Assembly (NCBI GenBank): GCA_018825965.1
Contig: JAHKAA010000034.1
Location: 1 to 64,000 of the forward strand
Reading direction: 5' to 3'
Length of the DNA: 64,000 nt
Origin: Gammaproteobacteria bacterium
Lineage (GTDB): Bacteria > Pseudomonadota > Gammaproteobacteria > Enterobacterales > Alteromonadaceae
A model generated the notes under the pieces. That model was not told where the DNA came from and ran no database searches. It worked only from the letters and a program-made list of their open reading frames with translations. This document shows positions 8,665 through 18,152 of the stretch, piece after piece. Positions within the stretch are counted from its first letter, which is position 1. The number at the start of each line of letters is the position of its first letter. The position numbers and the translations under genes are program-made.

Positions 8665-8687
8665 CCCGGGCGCTAAGGCGCCTGGGT
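8664..8687. terminator. 10-bp hairpin between converging genes
   Basis: ACCCGGGCGC and GCGCCTGGGT pair fully (one G-U) around TAAG. The second arm lies inside the last codons of the minus-strand phosphoesterase gene. No long T-run follows on the plus strand, so termination is moderate. Confidence 0.5.
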
Positions 8688-10673
8688 ATTGTTCAACGAC
8701 GTTAATTCGCCTGTTTGCATATTCAGCATAAAATCACCATTCGGCTGGCCTTGTAAAAACCCATGGATGATCTGAAATAAGCCGGCAAATTTGTTGTGGC
8801 AATACTGGGGCAGGGTCCAGTTTGCCCAGTTCTGAACTTCTGTTGTTTTCGCTGGTTGCTGCAACAGCGCGGTAAAAAAGCCATAGTGCTGCAGGCGCTG
8901 TGCAGAAATATCAGCTAAAGCCAGTTCTCCGGCATTTTGTAAGCGGTAAAAATCCAGCACCAAATCAAAGCCTGTCCAGTGGGCTAAGTCTTCCAGCTTT
9001 AAACCTGCTGTGGCAGCCTTAGTTTGTGCTTTTTGCCTGGCCTGTTGCCATTCAGGGCTTTGACTCAATTGCTGCAACCTGGCTGGGGAAAACTCCTTCA
9101 AAGTGACACTGCTGTTGAGCTCTAAGAGCACTAACATTTGTTCGCCATTTAAAGCCAGCAGTAACTGCCTCAGTTCGTCCGGCCAATCGTTTGGCAAAAA
9201 GCGTAAGCGGGTCAGTTCACGTAAATGGCCATTGGCAAAATCACGATAGCTTTTCGACTGCAAAATGCTGAGATCCCATAATGGCATTTTGTCCTGCTTT
9301 AACTGTTGCCACTCTTTTTGGTAATGCTCAAACAGTTGATCAAAACCCGGCACCTGCTCCAGTACTATGGTTTGCACCTTGATCTGCTTTTTGCTGGTCA
9401 GTGTCAGCAATTTATAGGCGGGCACATAAGCGGCTAAAGAAGGGGCCTGTATATTGATTAAGCTATTGCCGCTGTCTGATTTAATCACTGCCGTATTATT
9501 TAAATGCATATGACCCCCTACATGCAGCTGTACGCCCAAATCAGCTAATTGATGGCTGATTTGCTGCTGTGGGCTACGTGATAATTGGCCACGATTTTCA
9601 CCTAATAATGTGGCTATCTGCGTTGTTTGACCCTGATAAAACTCAATCATCGGATAATGGCTAAAAGTGATCAGGGTTTTTCCCTGAGCTTTGGCACGTT
9701 CAGCGACCTGTTTCACCCACTGCATCACTGCAGCTTTATAGTCAAACATAGCGTTGTAACCGGCATTACCTGAGCCTTCAAAAGCTGCGGCTTGATGGCC
9801 TTTGCCCTGATCATTTGTTTTAGGTTTGTACACATTGGCATCTATGGCCAGCAACCAGAGGCCCTGAACAGGCTCCACCAGATAACTGGCATCGGGAATA
9901 AAGTGGCAGTGGCTGTACTCTGGTTTTTTAAAAATGCCGCCTGCACCTTGCAAACAAATTTCAAACTGACGTTTGGTTAAATCTGATTGGGCCAAAGCCT
10001 GGCTGTAACTGTAATTCGTGTTTGAATAGCGGCTAAAAGGGGTTTCCCAATACAGATCATCTGCTTTGGGGTAAAAGCCAAAATCTGACAGCTCTGTCAT
10101 GATCTCAAGGTACCCCAGCTCTTTGACCTCTTCAGTGCAAATCACGTTTTTATCTTTGCCTGCACAAGGTTCAGAGCCTGGGCTATAAATAGCTAAAGGC
10201 CTGCCATCAGCACCTAAGTAGTCAGGTTTACCTGCGCTTTGGGCATAAGGCCGCACCGGGTCGTGATTGCCCAAAGTCAGTAAAAACTTCAGGCCATGAG
10301 TGCTGCTGTAATGCTGCAGGATCTGTTTTAGCCCTCGTATATGGGCAGTCTGGCCGTCGTCGCTGAAATCACCAGGCAGCACCACTAGTTTGACATGACG
10401 GCGTACCAGATCGTCTAACGCAGCACGCAACGCAAAGTAGTTTTCGTTAAATAACCGGGTGGATTTCAATTGAGCGGCCATAGTGCGGATAGTGGCTGCT
10501 TTGCCTGTGGCTTGGCTGTGCAGCCCTTTAAAACTGCCGTCAGGGAATTTGGCATACACATCGTGAAAGTGCACATCAGGTAAAAAGGCGATTTGTACTG
10601 GCGCGCTTATCGGAGTTGCCAGCGCTGGTAAACCAAACAAAGCTAATACCAAGCCAAAACAAAGGGTTTTCAT
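8673..10673 (-). CDS. Exported calcineurin-like metallophosphoesterase
   Basis: 666 residues with a signal peptide (MKTLCFGLVLALFGLPALA). The metallophosphatase signatures are in order: FLPDVHFHD, LVVLPGDFSDDG, LLTLGNHDP, TFSHYPM and VGGHMHLNN, so both metal sites look complete. It would hydrolyse phosphoesters in the periplasm; the long C-terminal region (about 250 residues) is family-specific and I cannot assign a substrate. The start at 10673 has AAGGAAAG upstream; an in-frame start at 10742 falls inside a MITE-like repeat and is rejected. The upstream TonB receptor is read in the same direction but a terminator separates them. Confidence 0.85.
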   Translation of the reverse strand: MKTLCFGLVLALFGLPALATPISAPVQIAFLPDVHFHDVYAKFPDGSFKGLHSQATGKAATIRTMAAQLKSTRLFNENYFALRAALDDLVRRHVKLVVLPGDFSDDGQTAHIRGLKQILQHYSSTHGLKFLLTLGNHDPVRPYAQSAGKPDYLGADGRPLAIYSPGSEPCAGKDKNVICTEEVKELGYLEIMTELSDFGFYPKADDLYWETPFSRYSNTNYSYSQALAQSDLTKRQFEICLQGAGGIFKKPEYSHCHFIPDASYLVEPVQGLWLLAIDANVYKPKTNDQGKGHQAAAFEGSGNAGYNAMFDYKAAVMQWVKQVAERAKAQGKTLITFSHYPMIEFYQGQTTQIATLLGENRGQLSRSPQQQISHQLADLGVQLHVGGHMHLNNTAVIKSDSGNSLINIQAPSLAAYVPAYKLLTLTSKKQIKVQTIVLEQVPGFDQLFEHYQKEWQQLKQDKMPLWDLSILQSKSYRDFANGHLRELTRLRFLPNDWPDELRQLLLALNGEQMLVLLELNSSVTLKEFSPARLQQLSQSPEWQQARQKAQTKAATAGLKLEDLAHWTGFDLVLDFYRLQNAGELALADISAQRLQHYGFFTALLQQPAKTTEVQNWANWTLPQYCHNKFAGLFQIIHGFLQGQPNGDFMLNMQTGELTSLNNTQAP

Positions 10674-10699
10674 CAGTGGTGCTTTCCTTAAAATGCTAA

Positions 10700-10725
10700 T
10701 AAAAAAGCCACAGCGATACTGTGGC
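10700..10725 (-). terminator. Intrinsic terminator of the TonB receptor gene
   Basis: On the minus strand GCCACAG and CTGTGGC form a 7-bp stem around TATCG, followed by six T. It lies 150 bp past the receptor stop, with a MITE-like element in between, and just before the phosphoesterase start. Confidence 0.8.
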
Positions 10726-10735
10726 CTCTTGCCTA

Positions 10736-10859
10736 TACCCAAAGTAATTGGAGTTGCAGTTAGGCGACAAGTGCGTGAGACCCCAGGAGCATAGTTTACC
10801 TATGTGACTGGGGCGAGGGCACGCAGGTAACAACGCTGCAGCTTCAAGAACGAAGGGTA
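10736..10859. repeat. 124-bp MITE-like element (copy 2)
   Basis: It runs from TACCCAAAGTAATTGGAG to CTTCAAGAACGAAGGGTA, the reverse complement of copy 1 at 6664-6786 with many substitutions. It separates the TonB receptor gene from its terminator. Confidence 0.7.
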
Positions 10860-10871
10860 AATCCCCTAAGT

Positions 10872-13652
10872 TTAAAAGTCAGCACGCAGACCTAAGCTTA
10901 GTCTTCTGCCTGAAAACTCATTCATCACAGGGAAAGCCGGGCTCATGGTGTAACCGCTGGTTTCTTCGTCTGTGATATTGATGCCTTTTAAGCTCAGTTT
11001 GACGTTATCTGTCAGCTGATAACCTAAAGCTATGTCGGTTTGGCCATAAGCGTCACGGTACACAGGGTACATATTCAGGTGAATGTACTCGACGTACTTG
11101 TCTTTGTAGTTATAAGACAGACGGGCATCAAAAATATCGTTTTCGTAATAGAGTGTAAAGTTGTAGGTGGTATCTGCTAACCCTTCTGGCGGCGTTGGAA
11201 TATCTAAATCAGAAGCACCGGTTAAGCTGTTATCCAGCATAGTGTAGTTGGCGTTGATACCAAAACCTTCCAGTGAGTCGCTGAGCATAGTTAAAGGCAA
11301 CTGGGCTATCAGCTCCAGACCTGTTACTTTGTATGAACCTTCAGCATTCACTGGCTGGAACACTTCAAAATCGTAGTAACCGTCTAATGAACCGTCGGCA
11401 TTACGTTTTTCTACATCTGCCACTACGCCGGTCAGCTCTTCACGTACTACACCTTCAATATCTTTCCAGAAATAAGAGGCTGCCAGAATACCGCCGTTTT
11501 CCATATACCATTCAACACCGGTTTCCCATTGTTTTGCCTTGGTAGGCTTCAGGCCAGGGTTGCCGTCTTTAAAGCGGAACTCATTCCAACTGACTGTACG
11601 TTTGTAGGCAATATCACCCAGGGCAGGGCGCATTAAGGTTTCTGATGCAGCTGTACGCCAAATCACATCTTCAGCCACTTCAACTGTCAGGTTAAAGCTG
11701 GGTAACAGGTCGTTGTAGCTACCGTCTGCAGAGACTGGATCTTCAGTGTAACCTGTAGTGCCATCTTCATTTTGAACCGGGTGGTAACCAAAAGAGGTCA
11801 CTGCAGTGTCTACTGCCCGTACACCAGCGTTTAATCTGGCTGGTAAGTGACCCAACTCAAAATCAAAGTTCGTCATGGCATACAAAGCTGTCACTTCTTC
11901 ATCAACACGGTAGTACTGATTATCCTGAAACGGAGTGAAGAAACCGGCATAACGGAAGGTGCTGCGGGCATACTCGTTGGACACCTGCATCCAGTTCAGA
12001 TCTTTGGCTTTGTAACCACCGCCAGAGGCGATATCAGTGACATAACCCAGTTCACTGTCCTGCAATGTGCGTTTGTTCACGTATGAGCTATCGCCTGCTG
12101 AAGGGCCCTGAATTTTTATTTCGCCAAAGTTACGCTCTTTGGATTTGTCGGTGTAACGCACACCAAACTGCACGCTGCTCAGCGCTGGCAGCATGGATAA
12201 TTCCAGCTCTTTTTTGAAGTCGAGCTGAGCGGCATATTTGTCGTCCTGCACTTCTTCCAGTTGGGTTTCATAAGCTTCAAACAGGTATTTGTCGGGGGCG
12301 TTGTACATGTCTATGCTGTTTGGGTTGGCGCTTTTGACGGTTTCACCGCCATTGGCAGTCCAGCGGCTGCGCGATGGAGCATAAGCCACATGCTTCAGGT
12401 TGGCGTAGTCCGCTGTTTTTTCTGCGCCTGAGTAACCCACTAAAGCATTGATATCCCAGCCATTGACCAGCCAGTCCATAGTGGCACTGTACTGAGTGAA
12501 ATCAGTTTCGTTGACCCGTTCTTTGCTTAAGAATTCGTGCTGAGTGGCGGTGTAAGACACATCGGTCAGAACCACCATACCGTAATCAGCCAGGGTGCTA
12601 TCGTCGTAGGCATGAATAGTTTCCAGCGTACTGCGACTTGATGCTGTGTAAGCTGCTGCATCGTATTCATCTTCAGTGTTGTCATAACCACCTAACATGG
12701 CATCAAAAGTCAGGCTGAAGCTTGAACCTGGTTTGTATTGGATGGAGGCTGTGCTGCCCCATTTATCCTGTTCGCTCTGGAAAACACGATCGCCGACCTT
12801 ATCCTGGAAAATAATACGGCTGGTTTGGTTTTTATCTTTGAAATCGCTGACAATCACGCCAGCATCACGTTCCAGAACCTCTGCAGCCTGAGTTGAGCGT
12901 GGTGCTGAAGCTTCAAGGAAACGACCCATAGGACGGAAATTGATCCCCGAGTTAGAATCTGTTCTGTTACTGCGCTCTGCTTTAGAAAACGAGACTAAAG
13001 CGCCCCAGTCACCAAAAGTGTCGCTGGCGAGAAAGGAGAATTTAGGATCGGTTTTTTCTGAAATCGAGTTATGAGCGCCTTCTGCTGACACCACAAATTG
13101 TGCTGAGCTGTAATCAAAAGGTTTGGCTGTACCAATTTGCACTGAGCCTGCAATACCCCCTTCTTCATCGGCAGCAGTAGGAGATTTTTGCACAGTCACA
13201 CTCTGGATAATTTCAGAGGCAAAAATATCAAACTCAACATCGCGGCCACCACTGCCTGAGGCCGTGGCCAGGTTATTGATCGACACATGAGTAAATTCAG
13301 AAGGCAGGCTGCGTACATTCACTTTACTGCCCAAACCTTTGTTCCGTTCGATAGTGACACCAGGCATACGTTGCAGTGCTTCTGCCAGGTTTTGTTCAGG
13401 GAAATCGGCAATGTCGGTGGCTACAATAGAATCAGAGAAACCAATGTTCTCTTTTTTCATATCAACAGCTTGCTCCAGGCTTTTACTGTAGGTGCCTTTA
13501 ACTGCGATCACTTCTACTTTTTGCTCGCTTTCCGCCATTTGTGCGTAGGCAGGTAAGCTGATGGCTGAACCCAACAGCAACTGACCGACAGCCAGACTTA
13601 AAGCTGTGCGTTTTGATACAAGATGATGACGGTATTGATTCTGATGTTTCAT
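10872..13652 (-). CDS. TonB-dependent receptor, TIGR01782 type
   Basis: 926 residues. A long signal peptide (to AYAQ) is followed by the plug: ADFPEQNLAEALQRMPGVTIERNKGLGSKVNVRSL and SVTVQKSPTAADEEGGIAGSVQI, the pattern of the Caulobacter-type receptors usually linked to carbohydrate or peptide uptake. The barrel ends in ...LSLGLRADF. The ATG at 13652 is preferred to a TTG two codons earlier; AAGGG lies upstream. A LacI-type operator candidate sits about 200 bp upstream (13850-13863), which would fit sugar control. No LacI gene or glycosidase is in the window, so the substrate is open. Confidence 0.88.
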   Translation of the reverse strand: MKHQNQYRHHLVSKRTALSLAVGQLLLGSAISLPAYAQMAESEQKVEVIAVKGTYSKSLEQAVDMKKENIGFSDSIVATDIADFPEQNLAEALQRMPGVTIERNKGLGSKVNVRSLPSEFTHVSINNLATASGSGGRDVEFDIFASEIIQSVTVQKSPTAADEEGGIAGSVQIGTAKPFDYSSAQFVVSAEGAHNSISEKTDPKFSFLASDTFGDWGALVSFSKAERSNRTDSNSGINFRPMGRFLEASAPRSTQAAEVLERDAGVIVSDFKDKNQTSRIIFQDKVGDRVFQSEQDKWGSTASIQYKPGSSFSLTFDAMLGGYDNTEDEYDAAAYTASSRSTLETIHAYDDSTLADYGMVVLTDVSYTATQHEFLSKERVNETDFTQYSATMDWLVNGWDINALVGYSGAEKTADYANLKHVAYAPSRSRWTANGGETVKSANPNSIDMYNAPDKYLFEAYETQLEEVQDDKYAAQLDFKKELELSMLPALSSVQFGVRYTDKSKERNFGEIKIQGPSAGDSSYVNKRTLQDSELGYVTDIASGGGYKAKDLNWMQVSNEYARSTFRYAGFFTPFQDNQYYRVDEEVTALYAMTNFDFELGHLPARLNAGVRAVDTAVTSFGYHPVQNEDGTTGYTEDPVSADGSYNDLLPSFNLTVEVAEDVIWRTAASETLMRPALGDIAYKRTVSWNEFRFKDGNPGLKPTKAKQWETGVEWYMENGGILAASYFWKDIEGVVREELTGVVADVEKRNADGSLDGYYDFEVFQPVNAEGSYKVTGLELIAQLPLTMLSDSLEGFGINANYTMLDNSLTGASDLDIPTPPEGLADTTYNFTLYYENDIFDARLSYNYKDKYVEYIHLNMYPVYRDAYGQTDIALGYQLTDNVKLSLKGINITDEETSGYTMSPAFPVMNEFSGRRLSLGLRADF

Positions 13653-14217
13653 TCCCAAACCCTTAGCTGAAGTTATTGTTTTTTCGCCACTACACTAATT
13701 TTCTGGCATGCGGTGGCAGCGCTCAACGACGGGCGAGGTTACAGAGCGACCATGATGTTTTTATTTCAGTTTTAATCAGGCGCTAAGCTGGCATTGTGAA
13801 TAAAAAGAGAGAAAAAGGTGGCGGAGCCTGATGGATAGCAATTGTGAAATGTAACCGATTTCATTTGGTTTTTCTTTGTATTTAGGTTGGAAGTTATTTT
13901 AAATCATAGGCTTATGCTAAATTTCTTTGTTTTTTTCTGAGCGTTGACCTGATGAGCTGTTTTGTGGTTTTCGGTGGCACTAAGGCTGCAGCAAATGCCG
14001 TTGTTGGTGTTGAGAAAAGGCGATAAAACAGCGTTTTTTTGCGATTAAGTTTGCAACTTTATTTGTGCAGTGCTGTTTCCTTTTCAGGCCGCCCTGTTAA
14101 CAAATGAAAGGTTGTGCCTGTAGCGTTGTCTGGTGCAGTATGTAAAGAGACAAAGAAACAGAGCGTTTTTTGAGAAGCGCCTGCAGCGTTTTTTAATTAA
14201 CCGGAGAGCTGCATTCC
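13653..14217. other. 565-bp intergenic region between TonB receptor and cupin gene
   Basis: It holds the receptor promoter and the operator candidate at 13850-13863. The rest shows no convincing open frame or RNA structure. AT-rich blocks at about 13870-13930 may include promoter elements. Confidence 0.5.
13850..13863. promoter_or_regulatory. LacI-family operator candidate
   Basis: TGTAACCGATTTCA fits TGNAANCGNTTNCA, the CG-centred half-site pattern bound by LacI/GalR regulators. It lies 198 bp before the TonB receptor start on the minus strand. Its regulator must be elsewhere in the genome. Confidence 0.5.
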
Positions 14218-14847
14218 ATGAATTATCAGGCCATTAATTTTAAAGACAAGTTTGCTAAGTTTGACAACCACTGGTCGCCGCGGGTGATTGCAAAAATGAA
14301 TCGTTATACCCAAGTGACCTCAAGATACGAGTTTCAGAGCCGCTGGGCGCTTGCAATGCAAGGCGGTCTGGCGAAACAATGTCGACTACCTTGTGAGGCA
14401 GGCTAACACCGCAGTGCAATCGTTCAGCGACTCCCTAAGGGCGGGTCTAAAAGACCTTTATGCCGCGTTAACTGTTGTCGCTTTAGAACCACTAAAGCTT
14501 CCAACAGCTGCCTTGCCTAAAGGGCTTTTATCTCCCGCTGAATTCTGTATCTTGAAGTTACTTGGGTATATGAGTTTAAGCTGGTGAAGGTGCAGGGGGA
14601 GTTTGTCTGGCACCATCATCCGGATACAGATGAAGTGTTTATTGTGATAAGCGGTGTGCTGGATATTGAGTTTGAAGATGGAAAAGTGACCTTACAAGCC
14701 GGAGAGATGTTTGTCGTGCCCAAAGGCGTCAAACATAAACCAGTGGCAAAAGCAGAGTGTCAGATCCTGTTGGTAGAACCTGAAGGAGTGGTGAATACAG
14801 GGGATTCCCAAAGTACACTGACAGCTCAAAATGATGTATGGATTTAA
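14218..14847 (+). pseudogene. Cupin-domain protein gene interrupted by a MITE
   Basis: The first 30 codons (MNYQAINFKDKFAKFDNHWSPRVIAKMNRY) and the part from 14572 onward ([25 protein letters not shown]..., [19 protein letters not shown]) together make a complete 121-residue small cupin with its metal-binding His cluster. Removing 14307-14570 (the 262-bp element plus one TA copy) joins CGT-TAT-GAG in frame, without any other change. As it stands, the frame enters the element and stops at about 14404, so no full cupin can be made. GGAG precedes the ATG at 14218. Confidence 0.85.
14307..14568. mobile_element. 262-bp MITE with about 33-bp inverted ends and TA target duplication
   Basis: The left end TACCCAAGTGACCTCAAGAT and right end (read inward) TACCCAAGTAACTTCAAGAT match over about 33 bp with a few mismatches. 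TA occurs on both sides (14305-14306 and 14569-14570), the duplication expected of Tc1/mariner-IS630-type transposition. No protein is encoded. Its ends resemble those of the 123-bp elements at 6664 and 10736. Confidence 0.85.
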
Positions 14848-14860
14848 ACGGGCCGGATTT

Positions 14861-14908
14861 TACCAAACAGTGACAAAAGCAGCTCTTTTCTAAGGCCACT
14901 GTTTGGTA
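14861..14908. terminator. 12-bp perfect inverted repeat between converging genes
   Basis: TACCAAACAGTG (14861-14872) and CACTGTTTGGTA (14897-14908) are exact complements; the 24-nt spacer contains AAAAG/CTTTT that can pair inside. No T-run follows. Position between a plus- and a minus-strand gene end suggests a bidirectional barrier. Confidence 0.45.
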
Positions 14909-14926
14909 GAGCGCCGGAGTTTTGGA

Positions 14927-16306
14927 TCAGCGCTTTAACGCCTCTTCAATCACCTGACCATTTTGTTTATAAATCACGCCGTCTTTCATCACTAAGTCGA
15001 CATGGCGCAGCAGGTTCATGTATTTCAGCACATCACCCCGTACTGTAATAATGTCGGCCACTTTGCCCGGTGTGACTGAACCATATTTATCTTCAACACC
15101 CATCATGACGGCTGGCCAGTAGGTGGCAGCCCTGATCGTCTCTATGGGATCAAAACCAAAATCATCTACCCACACCGCCATTTCGTGCCAGGTGGTCTGG
15201 CAATGAAATTTCATCGGAATGCCAACGTCCGTACCTATCAGCATCACTACACCAGTTTCTTTTAACTGCTCAATTTTACGTTTTAAGGTGGGTTTACGCA
15301 GAGGCACCAGTTGGGTATAGCCTAAATGGCCTGGTTTTTTAATAGATTGCTGAATATCGGCAATAGTGTCGGGTTTTAAGCCTCTGTGCCAGCAGCTGTT
15401 GTCCAGATGTTCAGGATTTTTTACTGTGTCCTGATAACTCCACAAGCCTTCGACGGTCGGAGTCCAGAATAACAAGCCTTTAAACATCCCAGTACCTGTG
15501 CGCTCTTTAATAGCCGTCAGCACATCCTCCGGATAACCAGGTGCAGTAGTCAGGCCTGTGTGTTCAAAGTTATCAACGCCAATTTCTATGCCCCGACGAA
15601 TTTCGTTGGGTTTATGCGAATGCGCGACCACTTTTAAGCCCCTTTTGTGCGCTTGCACTACTATGGCTTGTGCCACTTCAAGTGGCATATCGTCCTGATC
15701 AATGAGTTTGATGATGTCCATACCGGCGTCGGCCAGTTGATTGACCTTTTTCATCGCATCAGCTTTGTCTTTAACGGTCCAGCGGTAACTTTTCTCCCAA
15801 TCCCTGACTTGCCACTGCAAAAAGGGGCCTGAAGCATACAAAGTGGGGCCTGGAATTTGATTGGCGGCCAGTTTAGCTTTAATAATTTGAGTGTCTTCCA
15901 GCGGAGCGCCTAAATCACGCACGCTGGTAATACCTGCCAGCAGCAACTGTACTAAGCTTGCCGGCATAATTTCGTCGGCAAAACGGTGTTTATACTTCGC
16001 TTGCCAATGCACATAATTGGCGTGCCCTGTCAGTTGGATATGTGCATGATTTTCCCACAAGCCAGGCAGCACATCCTGACCTTCGGTAGATACGATGTTG
16101 TAGTCTGGTGGCACCTGTAGTGTATCCACTGAGCCCACCTGCTGAATGATGCCTTTGTCCACCAGGATCACGCTGTTGTGGATCAGGTTTTCGGCTGTGC
16201 CATCTATTAAACGGCCTCCAACCAGTGCAATTTTTTCTGCAGAAGCACTCAGACTTACGCCAGATAAAATGACGCTAACTAACAGTGAAGTAACAGTTTT
16301 TTTCAT
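14927..16306 (-). CDS. Exported metal-dependent amidohydrolase, possible Xaa-Pro dipeptidase
   Basis: 459 residues with a signal peptide (to SASA). Amidohydrolase features: VLPGLWENHAHIQL (first metal His pair), VVAHSHKP, NFEHTG, MLIGTDVG (the final metal Asp) and a C-terminal KVADIITVRGD composite-domain motif. It belongs to the imidazolonepropionase-like group in which several periplasmic members act as dipeptidases or prolidases. The divergent neighbour is an M24 peptidase followed by a CstA transporter, which supports a peptide role. The exact substrate is inferred, not shown. Confidence 0.8.
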   Translation of the reverse strand: MKKTVTSLLVSVILSGVSLSASAEKIALVGGRLIDGTAENLIHNSVILVDKGIIQQVGSVDTLQVPPDYNIVSTEGQDVLPGLWENHAHIQLTGHANYVHWQAKYKHRFADEIMPASLVQLLLAGITSVRDLGAPLEDTQIIKAKLAANQIPGPTLYASGPFLQWQVRDWEKSYRWTVKDKADAMKKVNQLADAGMDIIKLIDQDDMPLEVAQAIVVQAHKRGLKVVAHSHKPNEIRRGIEIGVDNFEHTGLTTAPGYPEDVLTAIKERTGTGMFKGLLFWTPTVEGLWSYQDTVKNPEHLDNSCWHRGLKPDTIADIQQSIKKPGHLGYTQLVPLRKPTLKRKIEQLKETGVVMLIGTDVGIPMKFHCQTTWHEMAVWVDDFGFDPIETIRAATYWPAVMMGVEDKYGSVTPGKVADIITVRGDVLKYMNLLRHVDLVMKDGVIYKQNGQVIEEALKR

Positions 16307-16641
16307 AGGGACGCCGGATTGTTGTAATTATAGTCCATTGAAAGTAACTGCTGGTTTGGGGGATTGCAATGCAGCTTAACCTGTATTGCTGGACGTTGAA
16401 CTGCGCGTTAATTTTTTTCTGGTAAGGCATAGGCAGGTGCCTACATCTTTTCCTCACCGCTTTAGATACTGTGTTATTTCAAGCAAGAGGCCCGCAGCTT
16501 TGAGTTGTGATTGAAATGCTGCGTTTTGTCTCATGATCTGTGTGATCCGCTGCATTTGTAGCTGGGTAACTGAGCAATGCATTATAAATTCTTCTTTAAT
16601 AAGACTTTTTATACACAGGCTTTTCGATAAAAGGCGTTTTG
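16307..16641. promoter_or_regulatory. Divergent promoter region of the amidohydrolase and M24 peptidase genes
   Basis: 335 bp without a credible gene. TAGGCAGGTGCCTA at 16430-16443 is an inverted repeat with 6-bp arms and two central bases, a plausible regulator site for both genes. No known family is matched. Confidence 0.4.
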
Positions 16642-18018
16642 ATGAACAGGATGATGGGCATGAAAAACAAAATGACAGCTCTGGCTTTAGCCGCCTTAGT
16701 TACTATTCCCACTGCTTTTGCTACTGAGTTTACACAAGGCAGGCAGTTGCAGTCGGCGAATGACTTTTCTGTTTTGACGTCGCGTGAACGGGTGGGTATT
16801 GAAAATCGAATTCTGACTGAACGGCTGGAGCAGTTGTTGCCACAGCTGATGACCGAAACCCAACTGGATATGTGGCTGGTGATCAACCGCGAGTACAGCG
16901 AAGACCCTGTGTATTTTACCTTAGTGCCACAGCCCACTTTTGCTGCCCGACGCACCACCATGCTGGTGTTTTACCGTAAAGCCGATGGCTCTGTCGAACT
17001 GTTGTCTGTCAATCGTTATCCCTTTGGTGCACCTTATAGCTCAGCCTGGTCAGGTGGTGATTTAACAGAGCAGTGGCAGGCCTTAGCTAAGGTTATTACA
17101 GAACGCAACCCAAAACGTATTGGCATCAACCTGTCTACAGACTGGGCTGTGGCCGATGGTTTAACCAAAGCCATGCATCAGTTGTTGCTGGAAGTGTTGC
17201 CAACAGACTATGCCAGTCGTTTAGTCAGTGCAGAGTCTTTAGTGGTGCGCTGGATGGAGCAGCGTACAGCTTCTGAATTGGAGCTTTATCCTCATATTGT
17301 CAGTCTGGCCCGTGCTGTTATTGCCGAAGCCTTTAGCGCCAAAGTTATTACTCCGGGTGTGACCAGCACAGACGATGTGGCCTGGTATATTCGCCAGCGT
17401 TTTGAAGCTTTAGGTTTGCCCATCTGGTTTATGCCTGATGTAAATAGCCAGCGTCCTGGCGATGACTGTAAAGCGGATTCACCTTTTTGTGGTCAAAGCA
17501 GGGTGATCCACAGAGGAGATGTGCTGCACACAGATGTGGGCATTTGTTACCTGAAACTCTGCACCGACACCCAGGAAATGGCTTATGTACTCAAAGCCGA
17601 TGAACAGGATGCACCCGCAGGTCTTATCAAAGCGCTGGCCACAGGCAATCAGTGGCAGGATAACTTAACCCGTCAGTTTAAAACGGGCCGCACTGGTAAC
17701 GAAATTCTTGCCGCTACCATCAAAGAGAGCAAAAAGCAGGGCATCATCAGCAGCACTTATACCCATCCTTTAGGTTTTGTCGGCCATGCGCCAGGGCCAA
17801 CTATTGGCATGTGGGACAATCAGGGGCCTGATGCAGACGGTGGCAACTGGCCTTTGTATGCCAATACTGCTTATGCCATTGAAGGGAATATCAAACAGCA
17901 GCTTGCTGAATGGAATGGGCACTATGTGCAAATTAAGCTGGAGCAAAGCGCTTATTTTGATGGCAAAGAGGTGATTTATCTGGCCGGTCGCCAAACCAAA
18001 TGGCATCTGGTGCGTTAG
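16642..18018 (+). CDS. Exported M24-family (Xaa-Pro aminopeptidase-like) peptidase
   Basis: 458 residues. A signal peptide ends near TAFA. The N-terminal creatinase-like domain (about 40-200) is followed by a pita-bread fold with LHTDVGICYLKLCTDTQEMAYVL, GFVGHAPGPTIGMWDNQG and a late IEGNIKQQ...LEQSAYF region, matching M24 metal-site segments, although the ligand set looks partly altered. ATG 16642 has AAGGCG upstream; the Met at 16660 with a shorter signal is an alternative. It probably cleaves proline-containing peptides in the periplasm, feeding the CstA transporter 134 bp downstream. Confidence 0.8.
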   Translation: MNRMMGMKNKMTALALAALVTIPTAFATEFTQGRQLQSANDFSVLTSRERVGIENRILTERLEQLLPQLMTETQLDMWLVINREYSEDPVYFTLVPQPTFAARRTTMLVFYRKADGSVELLSVNRYPFGAPYSSAWSGGDLTEQWQALAKVITERNPKRIGINLSTDWAVADGLTKAMHQLLLEVLPTDYASRLVSAESLVVRWMEQRTASELELYPHIVSLARAVIAEAFSAKVITPGVTSTDDVAWYIRQRFEALGLPIWFMPDVNSQRPGDDCKADSPFCGQSRVIHRGDVLHTDVGICYLKLCTDTQEMAYVLKADEQDAPAGLIKALATGNQWQDNLTRQFKTGRTGNEILAATIKESKKQGIISSTYTHPLGFVGHAPGPTIGMWDNQGPDADGGNWPLYANTAYAIEGNIKQQLAEWNGHYVQIKLEQSAYFDGKEVIYLAGRQTKWHLVR

Positions 18019-18152
18019 TCAAGGCCGCTGGTCTATCGACTAACGGCTAATGTCCAACTGACCGCGCTCATGTTATGGTAAAAACTGCCTATACCAGAGC
18101 GCTGCGCTGACGGCTGCCACTGCGCCTGTAAGATTAAAAGGAACCTGTCCCT

